A stretch of 64,000 nucleotides of DNA from Aspidiotus rigidus. Its lineage: Eukaryota > Arthropoda > Insecta > Hemiptera > Diaspididae. The position numbers and the translations under genes are program-made. The stretch's first letter is position 1. Every line of letters begins with the position of its first letter. The notes beneath the pieces were generated by a model that saw only the letters and a list, made by a program, of their open reading frames with translations, had not been told where the DNA came from and did no database searches. This document shows, one piece after another, positions 1 to 12,733 of this stretch. The stretch is from positions 6,324,001-6,388,000 of the forward strand of contig JAVHKY010000029.1 in NCBI GenBank assembly GCA_035079385.1, written 5' to 3'.

Positions 1-3000
1 GGGACGGATAGGCATTTGGCTTTTAAAAATTTGATGTGGACCTAATCGCTTTTTGATGCTTCAGATGCAAAAAATGTGTATTAAGCGCCATCATTTTCAA
101 CCCGTAAGAGTCTCCCCCTCTCCCCGCAGTTGAAAAAGGGCTGACTGAAACTCTATTTGTCCCAACATACGAATTATTTTTATCAATAAAATTCGAAACT
201 CAATTTCTTATCTGCGTCTACTTATTTTTACGGTGAATTTGGTGCAATTTTGCATTACGCAGTCACTCTACTTTGTTCAGAAGAAAGAACATAGATGCAA
301 TTTAAAAATTGTTCATCATTCAAGGACGAACCTCTTCAAGGTAACATTTGTTGCACTCGAAGATAATTATGTTCTTTTTCTTGCTCGGGAAGGAAGTTTA
401 ATTACTATACAGCTGTAATGAGCCTGAAAAAAAAAAAAAAGTATCTCGAGGATAAAAAAGATTTATGATGACCTAATTTCTCATTGTATCATAAAATTTT
501 CGAATTAGCAGTTTCTTAGTCGAGTACAGTTTTATGGATCATTAATAGCTGCACCGTAGTGTGGTATGGCAAAGCGAATTGACTCCCTTATTTATGATTG
601 CCCCTTGTCTTTATCACATACACACCGTAGACTGATTGTCGCTCTCGGAACATTCAAATACGAGAGGTGAAAAGGTCTTTCGCTCTTGGACGTTCAGCAA
701 ACTTGAGTACGTTCAATGTGACGGGTAAGGCACCCCAGTTTTACGAATTCGCCAAAATTTTTCCAAGGCCCTCTCCTGCTCTAGCTCGACGATCTTAATT
801 TCTCCAAGTCCTCCTCCTGTCGCAGCTGAATGGTCGATGCTTGAAATACGCGAATCGTCGAAACAGATCTTCGTTTACGAGTCAAATATCCGGAATTGTC
901 TGGGAAGAATCGAAATTGTGGCTGTAGATATTTCGAGAACCGTAGTCTGTTCGATCCATGATACAGGCGAGGAAGCGGTGAAAAAAAGAGCTACTTTTGG
1001 ATTTGGCTGTCCGAAAAATTGATTTGTAACACATCGGTTTTGAGTCTCCTTACTTTCTCTCTTTTATTTCGAAACGGTTGTCGACAATTCTTATCGAAAG
1101 AACAGTGCGTGTACACACTCGACATTGAAGCGGCAAATTTTGAATACGAAGTCAATTATTTCAATTATTCCTCCTACGTACAATGTTATATTCGTCTACG
1201 ATGTTACAGTCTTATGTTATGTTTTTATCTAACCGCAAGAAAAATGAAAAAAAAAAAAAAAAAAAAAGCGTGACGTAAGTAGGTTCTCGAGAGGTACTCG
1301 TAGATTTATGACCGGTGCGATCATAATTCTCTCCATTTATACATTCCTACTTAATCTAAAAATGTTGCGATAATCGAGTCTGAAATTTAATATTTCGGTT
1401 GTTTGCTCGCTAATCATTCATCGAGCCAGAGTCGAAAAGAAAAATAATAAAAAAATGTCCTCTGTACCGTTTGTGCCATATATACGACTCGCGTACCTTA
1501 ATTTTGAATTTAATGAATCGTTGCTCGTTCTGTTCCCTTCTCTCCACCCTCGTAATATGCCATAGACACATTTTTTAGATTGAAGTTTCTGAATCCGGAG
1601 AGAAAGAAAGGAGGAGAGGTATAGGAGCACGCTCCAAGCGTAGACTTTGTATACCCTGTACGTGTGCTTGTGTGCGCTATATTTCATACGAGATACAATC
1701 ACACGTTGGAAGCGTATAAAATGCACAATAAAGAATGGTAAATTAATTATTCATTAAAAATCGTTCGTATATTTCTCGATATATTGGATTTCATTACACT
1801 TTATTGTTCTGCGTTTGGATTTTCGTTGTACCGGTAAGAGAATCCTGATTATCCGCGGTACGAGAGGTCAAATGTATGTCAGTCTGAAATAAAAATGAAA
1901 TCCTCTTCGCTGGAAGTGTGACTGATCCAGAATCACATGTTTTCAAGGTTACCAGCACTCTCCAGACCGAAATCCTCGAGTCTTGCGTGCGAGATCGACT
2001 TCGAACGTGTCGACGTTCTCGGTTTGTCATTTGGTCAATGACTTCTGCACGACGAAAAAAATATAGAAATTCCAACGAGGCGTGATACGAAAGGCCCGAA
2101 GGGAAATAAGAGTCTTTTGTCTTATCGCGGGTGGCGTTAGACGCGCAAAGCGATCGCGGGGCTTTTTGGCCGGCCTTTACGTATCTCGCGTACCGCAAAC
2201 TGCGTCGAATTTTTACCCGTACGGTATTTAAAAATACTTCCGAATAAATTATCTCGAATTATGTTCGACTGTTGTATATACGTTAACATGTTAACGAATC
2301 ATTAATAATTTATCTTCGGAAAAATAAGAACCACATCAGAGTATATTATAGAGCTGTGAAACAGAACCCTGGCCGTTGATCTGTTTATTTTTGGGGCAAG
2401 GGAGTGGAGGAGTAGGTTGACACGCATAATTTAAAGATGCGTACTTGTATCTCTTTAGTATACTGACGGATAATATTGCAGCAGGCGTATATACGAGATA
2501 AACATAGTTTCGTTCCCCATTGTTTACTTTTCCAAACTAACCGAAGAAATGAATAATTTACAAAAAAAAAAAAGAAAAATCATCATTCCTATATTAAACG
2601 ATTTTTTTTCACTCGATTAATGACGTTTTATTTACGTAGCGGAAAGAAAATAACATTGTCCATACAGTTGGACTTTCTGGACTTTATCCCTATAGATATG
2701 ATGTCATGAAAAAATAATGAGATAGAAAATGCTTCCTGTGTAAAGAGCTTTAGACAAGATTACCGCGGCTCAGAAGATGCAAACACATATGTTGAACAAA
2801 TTGTCGTTTAATTAGTCTAATTGCACGTTTGTATAGTGTGAATGCGTATCGTCTAACCTTGCCACGAAATTTATACATTGTCTACTGCTGCAAAATGCAC
2901 GTTCGAAAAATTTTAAATGCTTGCAGTAATTAACATGTACGAATGGTATTTATTGTCGTACTTCTAAAAACTGTTTACGAGAGATCATCAATTGAAAGTG

Positions 3001-3380
3001 TGAGCTAATACTTCGCGTGTGTGTGAGGTTCGGAAAATTTTACATTATTTTCGTCAGCATTGACCGTTGATGAACACCTTCGATCATATCAAATTTTGAC
3101 CCCGCCCACATACTTCTTGTTGCCGAGATTGTAATGTGTTAGAGGGCGAAACGAAAACTCATTCCTTGCTTGCGGAAACTTTTTCGTAGAGTAGAACAAA
3201 GAACTTTTGATTACACAACTCAACAAAGTAAAACTTTTCGATGAGGTCAAGTAGCTCAGACAAAATGGCATTTTATTTACTCGGAAAAAATTGGAGACAA
3301 AGGTTGCATTGCTGAAATGTGTTCGTCTAGATGCCCTGAACATACCTTGAAAGTTCACCGCGCAGCCACCTGGCAAACCA
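1..3380. other. AT-rich non-coding stretch, nothing recognised
   Basis: Only short unrelated open frames of low-complexity composition are found. The only notable items are A-runs at 427-440 and 1247-1267. No splice-bounded conserved domain, TIR pair or tandem array could be supported. Confidence 0.6.
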
Positions 3381-3420
3381 CAGAGGGGGCTGGAACGTCT
3401 CCCAAATTTCAGTTTTTTAC

Positions 3421-4140
3421 AATTATTTTGGAAAATGAGCCACCTTCGAAAAAATTACAAGATACCAAAAGTGTTCCTTATAAAATTTCTTACCATGCAG
3501 TGTCACAGTTTTTCGCCCTCTGAGCCATGAAAGTCTACACAGGGGGCCGAAACAATTTCAGATTTTCAGTTTTTTGCGATTATCTCGGAAAATGAGGCGT
3601 TTATGAAAAAATTACATCACACAAACATCATTCCTCGTAAAATTTCCTATCAATTGACCCCAAATTTTACCGCCCCCAACTTGTGGTAATCGGTCCACAA
3701 GGGAGAGACCAAGTTTTTCAACATTTTTGTTTTTCTCAATTATCTCGAAACATACGTTTTTTATGAAAATATTACACGACACAAAAATTATTCTCCATAA
3801 AATTTCTATCAACTGATGCCCATTTTTACCGCTCAAACATCCATAAATCCATCCAAAGGGGGACAAAACGTCTTCGAAATTTTCGTTTTTCTCAATTATT
3901 TCGGAAAATACACGGTGTAGGAAAAATTTACGAGAGCCCAAAATTATTTCTCATACCATTTCCCATGAAGTAATGCCAAATTTGACTACCCCCTCTGTCC
4001 TTAGGAGTTCCATAAGAGGCCAGAACGTCTTTTCTTTCGTATTGTTGCAATTCCTTATAAAATTTCCTACCAGGTAGTGTCACATTTTTTCGCCCACAAA
4101 GCCATAGAAGTTCACAGGGGGCCGAAACAATTTCGGAATT
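3421..4140. repeat. Degenerate tandem repeat, about 157-bp unit
   Basis: Successive units begin near 3421, 3578, 3738 and 3894, with a decayed fifth near 4050. Each has a core AATTATnTCGGAAAAT followed by a GAAAAAATTACA-like step and an AAAATTTCCTAtCA-like step, with a CC-rich segment between. Spacings of 157, 160 and 156 bp support a true array. The short open frames inside it are by-products. Confidence 0.75.
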
Positions 4141-4149
4141 TTAGTTTTT

Positions 4150-4164
4150 AGCGGGGAACCCGCT
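4150..4164. repeat. Hairpin end of a dispersed module (AGCGGG-GAA-CCCGCT)
   Basis: A perfect 6-bp stem with a GAA loop, followed by ATCCCTTTTGTTGG and a GGTACTTTCAGGAAATTTTC segment. The same block recurs near 40,055-40,110 and 40,625-40,680 and inverted at 28,890-28,939, where the hairpin (28,925-28,939) is again perfect. It looks like a conserved element terminus. Confidence 0.6.
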
Positions 4165-4349
4165 ATCCCTTTTGTTGGGGGTACTTTCAGGAAATTTTCG
4201 TCCGCGAGCGACATCGATAACGTCACTAGGTTGATGAGGGGGACTTGAAAAAATGTTGACCCTCCGTGAACTTTCAGGGTACGTTCAGGGCATCTTTCAA
4301 CAATAAAACCTTTGGCTCCGAGTAGCCCTCTTTTTTCATCTAATTTCCC

Positions 4350-4660
4350 TGTACTAAGGATGAGGAATATCCGATTTTGAAAGTATTTTTCACGCTGAAT
4401 TCATGCCGTTATTCGTTTTCCTTGATACCATGGTTTTCTTCTGCAATCTCGACGGTTCAGTTACCGTGGCTCGTTACGAAGCGCGACAAACCTTTTTGTA
4501 ATTCTACCCTTTAATGTTCGATGTGCTTCGCAACGAGCCGCGGCTACAACTAAAGATCAAGATTGCAGAAGATAACGGGGGGATCATAAGAACGAATGAC
4601 GGCATCGAATTCAGCGTGAAAAGTACTTTCAGAATCGGATATTCTCGTTCTTGACCTCTG
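4350..4660. mobile_element. Palindromic (foldback) MITE, unassigned
   Basis: The left arm from GAGGAATATCCGATTTTGAA to about 4495 is matched by the inverted right arm ending TCGGATATTCTCGTTC at 4650. Arms of about 140 bp share the blocks CACGCTGAATTC, TTCTGCAATCT and GGCTCGTT. No target duplication is clear and no coding sequence is present. Confidence 0.75.
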
Positions 4661-4879
4661 AAAAAAAATTTTACTCTGAATTGTGTTATCGATGAGGATC
4701 AATTATTTGGTCGAAATTTGTCAAGGTCCTCATCCTGATATTGTTTAGTTCGGTGACCAGAATTTTTCAACAGGGAACGTGTTTTAACGGGGGGAGGGGG
4801 GAGGAAAGTGCAATGTCCGGCCGACAAAACTCGGACCTCGAAAATTTTCAAAATCCCACTTTAATTCCCCCTCTAGCCT

Positions 4880-5290
4880 GAAAGGTGGGGCCTGTGACGT
4901 CACAGTCTGATGACGTCATCGCTCAGTTTCTTTTTCAAGTTCCCCTCCTATTATATTATACCTCCAAAATGCGGGCCTGTGATGTCACAACTTGATGACG
5001 TCATAGGTAAGCCTTGCAACGTCACAATCTACATTTTTCTGATCCCACGTTCCCCGTAAAATAGGTTTCTCCAAGTCCCCCTCCTATCGTTTATAGCACC
5101 GAAGTGCGGGTCTGTGACGTCACAATTTGATAACGTCATGGGTCAGCCTTGCGACTTCATAACCTGATGACGTCATAAATCAGTTTTTTTCCAAGTCCCC
5201 CTCCTATTATATATAGCTTCAAAATTCGGGCTTCTGACGTCATGCATTTTTGAGATCCATAAAACAGGTTCCCTGCCACCCATCGTCCAA
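4880..5290. repeat. Module with paired TGACGTCA palindromes
   Basis: Perfect TGACGTCA octamers occur at 4895, 4911, 4996, 5115, 5168 and 5235, plus decayed partners. They sit in a loose tandem repeat that alternates with CAAGTCCCCCTCCTAT and ATATAGCTCC, the conserved part of the 45-bp satellite. The same module recurs at 20,700-21,220, 21,800-21,890 and 47,975-48,000. Confidence 0.8.
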
Positions 5291-5440
5291 CTTCTTTAAA
5301 AAACGCGTGAGTTTTTTCAAGTCTTTATCCTGATATAAATTGCTCGAAAGTCAAAATTTTACCAAGTCCCTCCCTTTCCCCCTCAGCATGTATGTAGCTC
5401 GAAATTGAGAGTCCTACCCTTTTCAAATTTACAATTGAGA

Positions 5441-8325
5441 CGGAAGACGTTGATGAAAAAGAGAGATTTTCTGGCAGAGCCATCTAAATAAAAGACCATG
5501 TTCCACGTCTATTAGTAAGTGATCTTATTTGCACTGAAGGCCACGCCTGCTTTGTGATGAACTCATAGACTTACTTATGAATTTTTCAAAGGCGTACCCC
5601 GTTCTCGGATTAATATAGGCGTAGTTGTACTGTGAGTTGAGCTAGCTCTCAAATAGTGAACCTTCGGATCACGGTTGATGACTTCATAATTGGGGTACTA
5701 TTTTTTAGCCTATCTTGAGCTATACAGCATCCAATTTCAGGAGTGTTGAACTTTGCGCGCGTTAAATTTTCATTGAGCCCACGACTCATGACGTCATAGT
5801 TTATTATGAAGGAAGAGAAGGGATACAGTATACAGGATTATTTGGGAAGCTACTCACGGGGGTGGTGTGAACTCGCAAATTTTCAGAATCATGTCTAGGG
5901 TTATTTTCGGATGGTGGGAGGCGAACTCGCGAGGGTGGTGTGAGGGTGTAAACTCATTTGGAATTAGGAGCTAGGTTCCAAGAAACCCTAGGAAAGACGT
6001 GAAACATGTCAGAAAAAAAAACTAAAGGGAGGTATTCATGGTCCAAGTAAGAAACAAGAAATGCAGATATTTCCGCAGTTCTCTTGAATTCAAGTTGGAA
6101 GTCATTGTGATTTAGGAGGATAATAAACGGGTTTTCGCGAAAATTGTGTTGACTCTTTGGGTATTCCCCTCCCACCTCTGTACTATTCTACTTCATTAGT
6201 TAGGGTCAGTCTTCACAAGAAAACAGGCTTAGGCGTCAAACAACCCATCAGAGGAATGCTTATATTTGCAAGAGAATGCGGATAAGCCTAATCCGTTGAT
6301 TGGTTCTTTGAAGCTAAGAGGTTTTTTTATGATAGAGTTGTCGCTATTAAAGAAGAGAGTTTTAATTGTGATCTTACCGGCCGCAACGTCGCGTCGTGAT
6401 TGGATCGCTCTTTAATCTATGTTTTCCGTTTCTATCGGCTACCAGGTTTGCTATCACTGGTTGGTTCTGTTCTTCTCTTGTCCAACTAGCAGAGGTGTCA
6501 AACGGGATTATATTGTTCAAAAAGCTGGCTTTATTCTTATTTGCCTTTGCAATCTCCATGTGACCCCAGAGTTTTCTTCTCTTCGGTTTTCTATGCTTGC
6601 GCCTTCAAATATTCCTTCACCGATGTGCTGTTCTTCATTGCAGTATTTGCCAAACAGTGACTTGGTCTCTTCTCTTTTGTTTGATGTTTCTTGCTCCTAT
6701 TTCGCTCCTAGTTTAACCAATGTAGACGCCTTCGCACTGTTCGCAACTTAGCTTGTCCACTCAGCTCTAGTTCCCCCCGTTCTTACCTTCTGTTTGCTCA
6801 TGGGTGGGTCAGTCGGGTATGCCCACACTCACGTCATAATCACTGAACGCCTTCATCACCTTGTTGATGCTTTTGTGAGGTACTGACCCGGAGTCTCAAG
6901 GATTCCCTCAACCGTGCCTCTAGACTCTAGAGTCTAGAGTAGCCGTTGACCACTGTGACCTGCTTAAGTATCTCGATTTCTTTCCTTCTCTTCATCGTTC
7001 TTCAGGATAGAAATTGTTTGATAGCAGTTAGTAGTTCTGAATCGCCGCTAACTTGTGCCTGGGGTGGTTGTAGGAGTTGTGCGTTGGCTTCTTATAGATT
7101 TTGTATTGTATCCTGTTGTTCACCAGCACGAGTGTTGGGCGATGCAGCCTAGAAAGAGGCAAAATGATGTCACCACTTTTCTATTAACTCTTACGGAAAA
7201 GTGGTAACATTGTTTGGTCTCAACCTATATAGCTCAACCCTGAATCTTGGTTATCTAGAACAGAACGCTCGAAACTTCTAAAAATTTCAAATTAGTTTTA
7301 GAGTCGACTTAGAAGGTAGAGTTATCATGCTTGATGAAGTCATGAGTGAGCAATTGACGATACATTTCCGATTCGGAGACTTTGAGATTTTAAGATTGAA
7401 AATTTACAGCTCTCTTTGATGAACGCGGTTCAACGAACGACTGTTGCTGAACGACCATAATTTCATAGAAGATTTTATCCGTTATTTTGAATGACGATCT
7501 TAATCACTCATTGAAAATTAATTAAATTTCGCGTTTCAAAATCACCACCATCGAATCACCTCCGATGACTCAATTTAAAAGTAAAAAAAAAAAAAATATT
7601 TGCGACGTTGATAAGTCAACAATAGGTATTTCGTTTTTTTGTATACCGACGTTGATATTTTTGCGTATCGTGCTAGTGTAAGAAGGAACAATGGTCGAGA
7701 AACTAGATTGCTTGTTCAAAAATTGAAATTCATATCGTTCCACCATTTTCAATAATTATCGAAATTCATCGTTTCCACGTATCCGCGTAACTCAGATTGC
7801 TGACGTCGCGTCGTCACACGCGCGAGAGGCAGCGGCCACCCGGTTTCCATCACTCAAGGCCGCCATAAGTCCAGTATAGCTTCTGGAAGGAGACACCTGT
7901 CGATATTCTTGTTGATAGGTCATTTTTCTGCCCTAGCATTCAATTCATTCATTCATTCACTCATTCATAGACTAGTGCACATTCCCATGGATTGTAACGA
8001 TTTTGTCCCGAGGATCTTTCGCCAAGACGAAAATGATCCGCAAGAAGGCCACGAGCGGTACTTTACGAGAATTATTGCTAATTGTAAAAATGATATTTTT
8101 ACAAATTTCAAAGCAGTGCTCTTCGACTTCCATTTACTAAAATATACTCGCACGGGGATCCATTGTGTAGGTAATTTTACGTCGAATAATTTTGGAGGGA
8201 TGTATTTTTGCTCTAGAGTCCATAGTTTTCGGGAAAAACCGAAAAAACTGAAAATTGAGAGACGTTTCGACCCACCTTGGTGGCAGCGGTCTCGGTGAGG
8301 TGGTAAAGTTTTCTGATTCTCATTA
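5441..8325. other. Unassigned intergenic DNA
   Basis: No gene or named element is recognised. One TGACGTCA lies at 5789. A stretch at about 6,370-7,160 has weak open frames on both strands with many stops on the minus strand; it could be an eroded mobile-element ORF but carries no diagnostic motif. Confidence 0.5.
6918..6939. repeat. Perfect 22-bp palindrome
   Basis: CTCTAGACTC followed immediately by its exact reverse complement arms, including two TCTAGA hexamers. Function unknown; recorded because perfect palindromes of this length are rare by chance. Confidence 0.85.
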
Positions 8326-8690
8326 GGGGGCGTCCATAAATTACGTGAGGCAATTTTTGTGATTTTTCGACGCCCCTCCCCCGCCTCCCCCCTCTTATCT
8401 CGCGTGAGATTTTCTGAAATGTGTATTTTTGCTTTAAATACGTTTATCTGTGCTTAATCTCGTTTATCTATTAAAAAAACGTAATTTTCTCGATCACATT
8501 TTATACCTATGTGTATTCAAAAAATACTAGTTTTTATTAAATTTAAGCCAGTTTAGCAATATTTTAGAATGTATTTGTGTGAGAAAAAAATTATGTGAGA
8601 TTTGTCGGCATCCCCCCTCTCCCTCACGTGAGTTTTGGTGAGACTTGGCCCTCCCTCCAAAAATACCTCACATAATTTATGGACGCCCCC
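8326..8690. mobile_element. PIF/Harbinger-type MITE, TTA duplication
   Basis: The left end GGGGGCGTCCATAAATTACG is matched by the inverted right end ATAATTTATGGACGCCCCC. TTA flanks both sides (8323-8325 and 8691-8693). A three-base TTA/TWA duplication with a G-rich terminus is typical of the PIF/Harbinger superfamily. Subterminal inverted matches extend to the ACGTGAG and CTCCCCC blocks. The element is 365 bp with no transposase, so non-autonomous. Confidence 0.85.
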
Positions 8691-8693
8691 TTA

Positions 8694-10370
8694 TGGGCAC
8701 CTCGATGGGAAATTTGCGCGAAAAAACGTGAGGTAATGATTTTTCTCCATTTGAGCTCAATTCATTGCTAATTTGCCCAAACTATACATATTCCATAGCT
8801 ACGTGGTCTCCCTGAAAATATTTCGACATCCATGATCACATCCCCTAAAACTTTAATCGTACTCAATCTCCTGTCTTCATTCTCTTTCTATCGCTTTCTC
8901 TTTTCCCTTCCATCGAAAAAAGGAATCTTGAATTATGGTTCAAAATTTTTTCAGCGCCAGTTAAAAAAGTTTTAGTGTTATTTTCAGCAATAAAAAGTGG
9001 AGAGTGACACCGCTATGATTCACTGCCGCAATGAGTACGCAAGGATATTCTTTTCACCTCTCATATGTCGTTCCTTTAATTCTAGAATTTTAAGCTTATT
9101 TAGACATTGTCTCGGTCTGAATTATTGTAACCTTCAAAGTTCTCAAATTTTTCATTCAAATTATCTTTGTACGAGCATACGAAATGCGTTCGCTTCATCG
9201 AAATAGATTTCTGCGCTAATTATTCAATTTTTTTTTTCATTTTGTTTTTCGTTAAATGCTTTTTTTTTTTAATACCGAATGTGCGAATCTACGCAACTTC
9301 TTAGAACCTTGTGCCCTCTTATCGATGTCAACGATGCTGCATTGAACGTCGTGACAAATGTCGGTAATATTTCATAATTACGACTCTTTTCTTTCTCTTC
9401 TCTCTCGCTCTTCTTTTTTATTTACTTATGTATAATAATAGAAGAAAAAATTCCTAGTATACTGTACGTTCTCGAGTCTATCGCCTTCTTCATTATCCCC
9501 AATAATTCTCCATCGAGGCTGTACTATGTACTTACCAGTGTGGAACTTGTAGTGTATAGAAATAGGCATTTTGCTACTTTATTACTCAAAATTCCTATAA
9601 TAAAAGGTTTATCGCGGACTCGGAATTGTCGTTCCAGCGTCGTAAAAATATCGTGCATTATTTGATTATTGAAACGTAATTTGGATTCGATAACTGCCAA
9701 TGCTTTACTCGCGGTTGTAAATAGATTTCAGGGTAATTTTTCGTCGAAGTGGTGCGCAAAAGTTGCGAATAGATTTTGTCGTCTTTACACGTCCGTAGTT
9801 GCTGCAGCTGCCATTGAGATTGATTGATAACTCAGCTCGACATAGTTTCGGTTGTTAAAACTTGACGATATTATTGTCATCTTTTGTTTCCTTTCCACGA
9901 TAACCTCGAAAAATAATAATACGAAAAAAAAATAGAACGCGAAGAAAATCTATAAAAAGTTTCACGATAAGCGAAGTACAAACAGGTTACAATTATTTCT
10001 CGTAACTCGATACTTTGCAGCTTTCTGCTCGTAACTTAGAGGCGTGAAACTGCATCGAATTATTTGTGAGGTGCCATAAATTTTATTTCATCCACGAGCT
10101 CTACAACTGAGTGAAAGACATGGCATACAGTTAAGGTAGAGACTTGAGGAAAGATAAATCTTTGGCAGCTGAGGAAATCTATGTTCGTTTCGAATTCATT
10201 ACTGTTTGAAAAACAGACGACTGTCCTACGAAACGTGACAGAAAAGGACGAAAGTAAATGAGACAAGCTACACTTAATCAGGGTCTAAAAATCCTTATTT
10301 TTACGCGGTTGTTTTTATAACAAAATTTTCGGAGGTGGCACATCACTGGTATCTCATGATTCAGATTTTT
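8694..10370. other. AT-rich non-coding stretch, nothing recognised
   Basis: Short T- and A-runs and unrelated small open frames only. No repeat structure or conserved domain could be supported. Confidence 0.55.
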
Positions 10371-10660
10371 TTGAAATGGGGCGGAGAAGTGAGGTCTGTA
10401 ACTCTCCCTGCCTAAAATATCGAATTTTCGTCCGTCGCCTTGGCCGGACATCACACGGCGCACGGCGTACCGCAAATTTTTCGGAAGAACTCCATAGAAC
10501 AGATTCTCTGTTGAAAATTCGTAGGTGTGGGACTTAAGAAACCATATATGATACGACATATAAGATAAGGATGGGACGGAGACTTGGACAATTTTCAATT
10601 TCCAAGATATGATAAGAGAAGGGGCTTGGAAAAATTTCGACCTCCAAGCTATAAAATAAT
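10370..10660 (-). repeat. 45-bp satellite-related segment, minus orientation, with GGCGCACGGCG block
   Basis: Contains GGCGCACGGCGTACC, AACTCCATAGAACAGATTCTCTG, then GACTTGGA..ATTTTCAATTTCC and ATGATAAGAGAAGGGGCTTGG, the inverted-sense form of the dispersed satellite and hairpin modules. Strongly diverged. Confidence 0.6.
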
Positions 10661-10764
10661 ATGTAACTTGAATATTCATATGTTAATTAGTCGTTGATTG
10701 AAAAATTCTGCCTTCATTTTTACTACCAAACAAAACGGCATGTACTCGTGTTTTTCTCATCTCC

Positions 10765-11064
10765 ATGTTCTCATCCCAGCTCAAATATCCACTTTTGACT
10801 GACTCTTTTTCGTCTCTTCTGATTATACAGGACTCTTATTCAACTGATTCCCCAAATAAACGTATTCATTTACTCCTGCAATCAGTATCATCAATTTCTA
10901 CATCTGTCTCCTTCCTGTGGATTCCGAGCCACATAAACTTCCCTGAACATAACGCAATTGTTTTTGAAACCTACAACTCTTTTCTGTCAGTCAATGTATT
11001 CGCTTCTAAAGGAAATCAAACCCTAATCCACAACGATCTAGCCCCAATCTCAGCCTCTGCGTGA
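10765..11064 (+). pseudogene. Non-LTR retrotransposon RNase H fragment (C-terminal half)
   Basis: The translation contains NKRIHLLLQSVSSISTS, VSFLWIPSHINFPEHNAIV: the signature of the RNase H domain of jockey-like non-LTR retrotransposons, in which the active-site histidine region reads W-IP-SH and is followed by a conserved N/D-x-x-A/V-D. The usual final aspartate is replaced and the frame ends soon after in unrelated sequence. No upstream reverse transcriptase is attached, so this is a relic. A homologous relic lies inverted at 35,366-35,557. Confidence 0.7.
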
Positions 11065-11349
11065 AAGCTGGTAACTCCTCCTCCCTTTGGATGCCACTTC
11101 CAAACTCTCATTGTCAATTTTCTTGTATCCACAACTCAATTCACTCAACCCGCACTTTGCCGACATAATTCTCTCATCCTTCTTCTCAAGACTGAATTAT
11201 TCAATTACCTCAAGTTAAACCAACTATCCCCTATCATATCATCCACTTCTCTATAGCTCAACCCTCTCCCAAATATCTGACTCGATTACACTATATACCG
11301 ACACCTCAATAGGAACATTATCTCAGTACCAATTTTTTTCGAACCACCA

Positions 11350-11460
11350 AACTTTCTTACCGACGGATCTAAATCTGGACTCAAATTAGGATACGCGTAT
11401 TCGATCCAAGGAGTAAATCATCGTGTAGACCCGCCCCTCGTCATTTTCTCATCGTACAGA
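11350..11460 (+). pseudogene. Non-LTR RNase H fragment (N-terminal motif)
   Basis: A short open stretch reads FLTDGSKSGLKLGYAYSIQG, the first catalytic block (TDGSK) of non-LTR RNase H. It lies downstream of the C-terminal fragment at 10,765-11,064, so the two are not collinear: they are separate or rearranged insertions. It is cut 3' by decay and then by the hAT element beginning at 11,494. Confidence 0.6.
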
Positions 11461-12343
11461 TGTATTTCAAGATGTATTTCAGTGAGTATACCGCTGTGTT
11501 CCTCAACCGGTGTGCCGCGGTACATCACTGTGCCGCAAAAGTTTTATCAAAAACATAAATTAAATTAACATGAACTAAAAAAAGAATTGCCATTTTTTTT
11601 TTTATAATATGACAAAATGTTATTATTTTAACTAAATAAATTAAAAATATTTTATTAATATAAATAAATAATATTATATTTTATTTCCAATTAAAAAATT
11701 TTATAAAATGATAATAATTTCGATTCTTGTTACAAATTAAAATTTAATTTATTAATTTAAATAAGAAAATGAATTTAAATATTTAATAATATCTTTGATG
11801 ATAACAGGATGATTTGATGAAATATTTTGAATTTGTTACCTCGCTGTTGAATTAATAATATTACTTTAAAAGAATTGATGTAATTCAATCTGTAATTCTA
11901 TTTAATTGATTAGAGATACAATCTATTTTAATATTTATTGATGATAATGTTCATGAATAAATTACATCTCGGTTTAAATAGAATACTCCGACGATATATT
12001 ATTTTCTCTGATTTTATTTTATTTTGATTATAAAATAAAAAAAATTCTATTAATGATACGTAATGAAAAAAATTTTCATATTTAAAAAATGAAATATTGA
12101 ATAAACTGAATAAATTAAATTTCCAATAATAATTAATATTCGAAATGAATTAAAAATAAAGATTGAAAATAAAGCTAATCAATCGCTATTAAACTCATAA
12201 TAAATTTAAAAATCAAACTTTTCAAAAGAGATTAAAAATTAAATTTCAAATTTAAAAATTAATAATTCTCTATAATATAAAAATTATAAAAGTAATACTT
12301 GAAGATAATGAAATAGGTAATTAGATTTATTAATGATATCAAA

Positions 12344-12652
12344 CCCACCGCATGGGACTCTTCAAATCTGTCAACACGCAGAGAAGAAATAGTCGTCACC
12401 CGTCTCAGAATCGGCCACACCAGACTCACTCACACCCATCTCATCTCTCATCTTATGCCTCTCTCATGCCCTCACTGCGAATCTGAACACCCCCTATCCG
12501 TTCAACACATCTTCTGCTGCCCCAACTTGACCCAACTCCGTAATTCCTTATCCATCCCCCACAACCATACAGAAGCACTTTCAGATCTCTTTCCCTCCAT
12601 CCCTAACATATTCAACTTTTTACAACAAGCCAACTTCCTCTCACGCATATAA
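12344..12652 (+). pseudogene. C-terminal end of non-LTR ORF2 with zinc-knuckle
   Basis: Open from the insertion point in the frame of 12,344 to a stop at 12,650-12,652. It reads AWDSSNLSTRREEIVVTRLR, then RIGHTRLTHTHLISHLMPLS, then CPHC...VQHIFCC. The spacing C-x2-C-x9-H-x3-C is the zinc-knuckle that follows the RNase H domain in jockey-like elements. The reading frame is intact, suggesting a fairly recent insertion. The annotated-looking ATG at 12,455 is internal, not a start. Confidence 0.8.
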
Positions 12653-12733
12653 TCATACAATCTAGCCGAGCTCATAGCCCTGAAGGCAGGCTGCTAATAG
12701 CTCGTTAATTAAAAAAAAAAAAAAAAAAAAAAA
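12344..12733 (+). mobile_element. 5'-truncated non-LTR retrotransposon nested in the hAT element
   Basis: ATATCAAA flanks both sides (12336-12343 and 12734-12741) and a poly(A) tail runs from 12711 to 12733, both hallmarks of target-primed reverse transcription. The segment carries only the C-terminal end of ORF2 and a short 3' UTR, so it is severely 5'-truncated. Confidence 0.9.

Noticed and set aside
837..1273. Two adjacent open frames on the plus strand
   Set aside because: No conserved domain; the second ends in a poly-lysine tail that is just the A-run at 1247-1267.
6374..6751. Opposing open frames of 61 and 110 residues
   Set aside because: Neither shows a recognisable domain; the flanking minus-strand reading has many stops. 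Possibly an eroded mobile-element frame, but not supportable.
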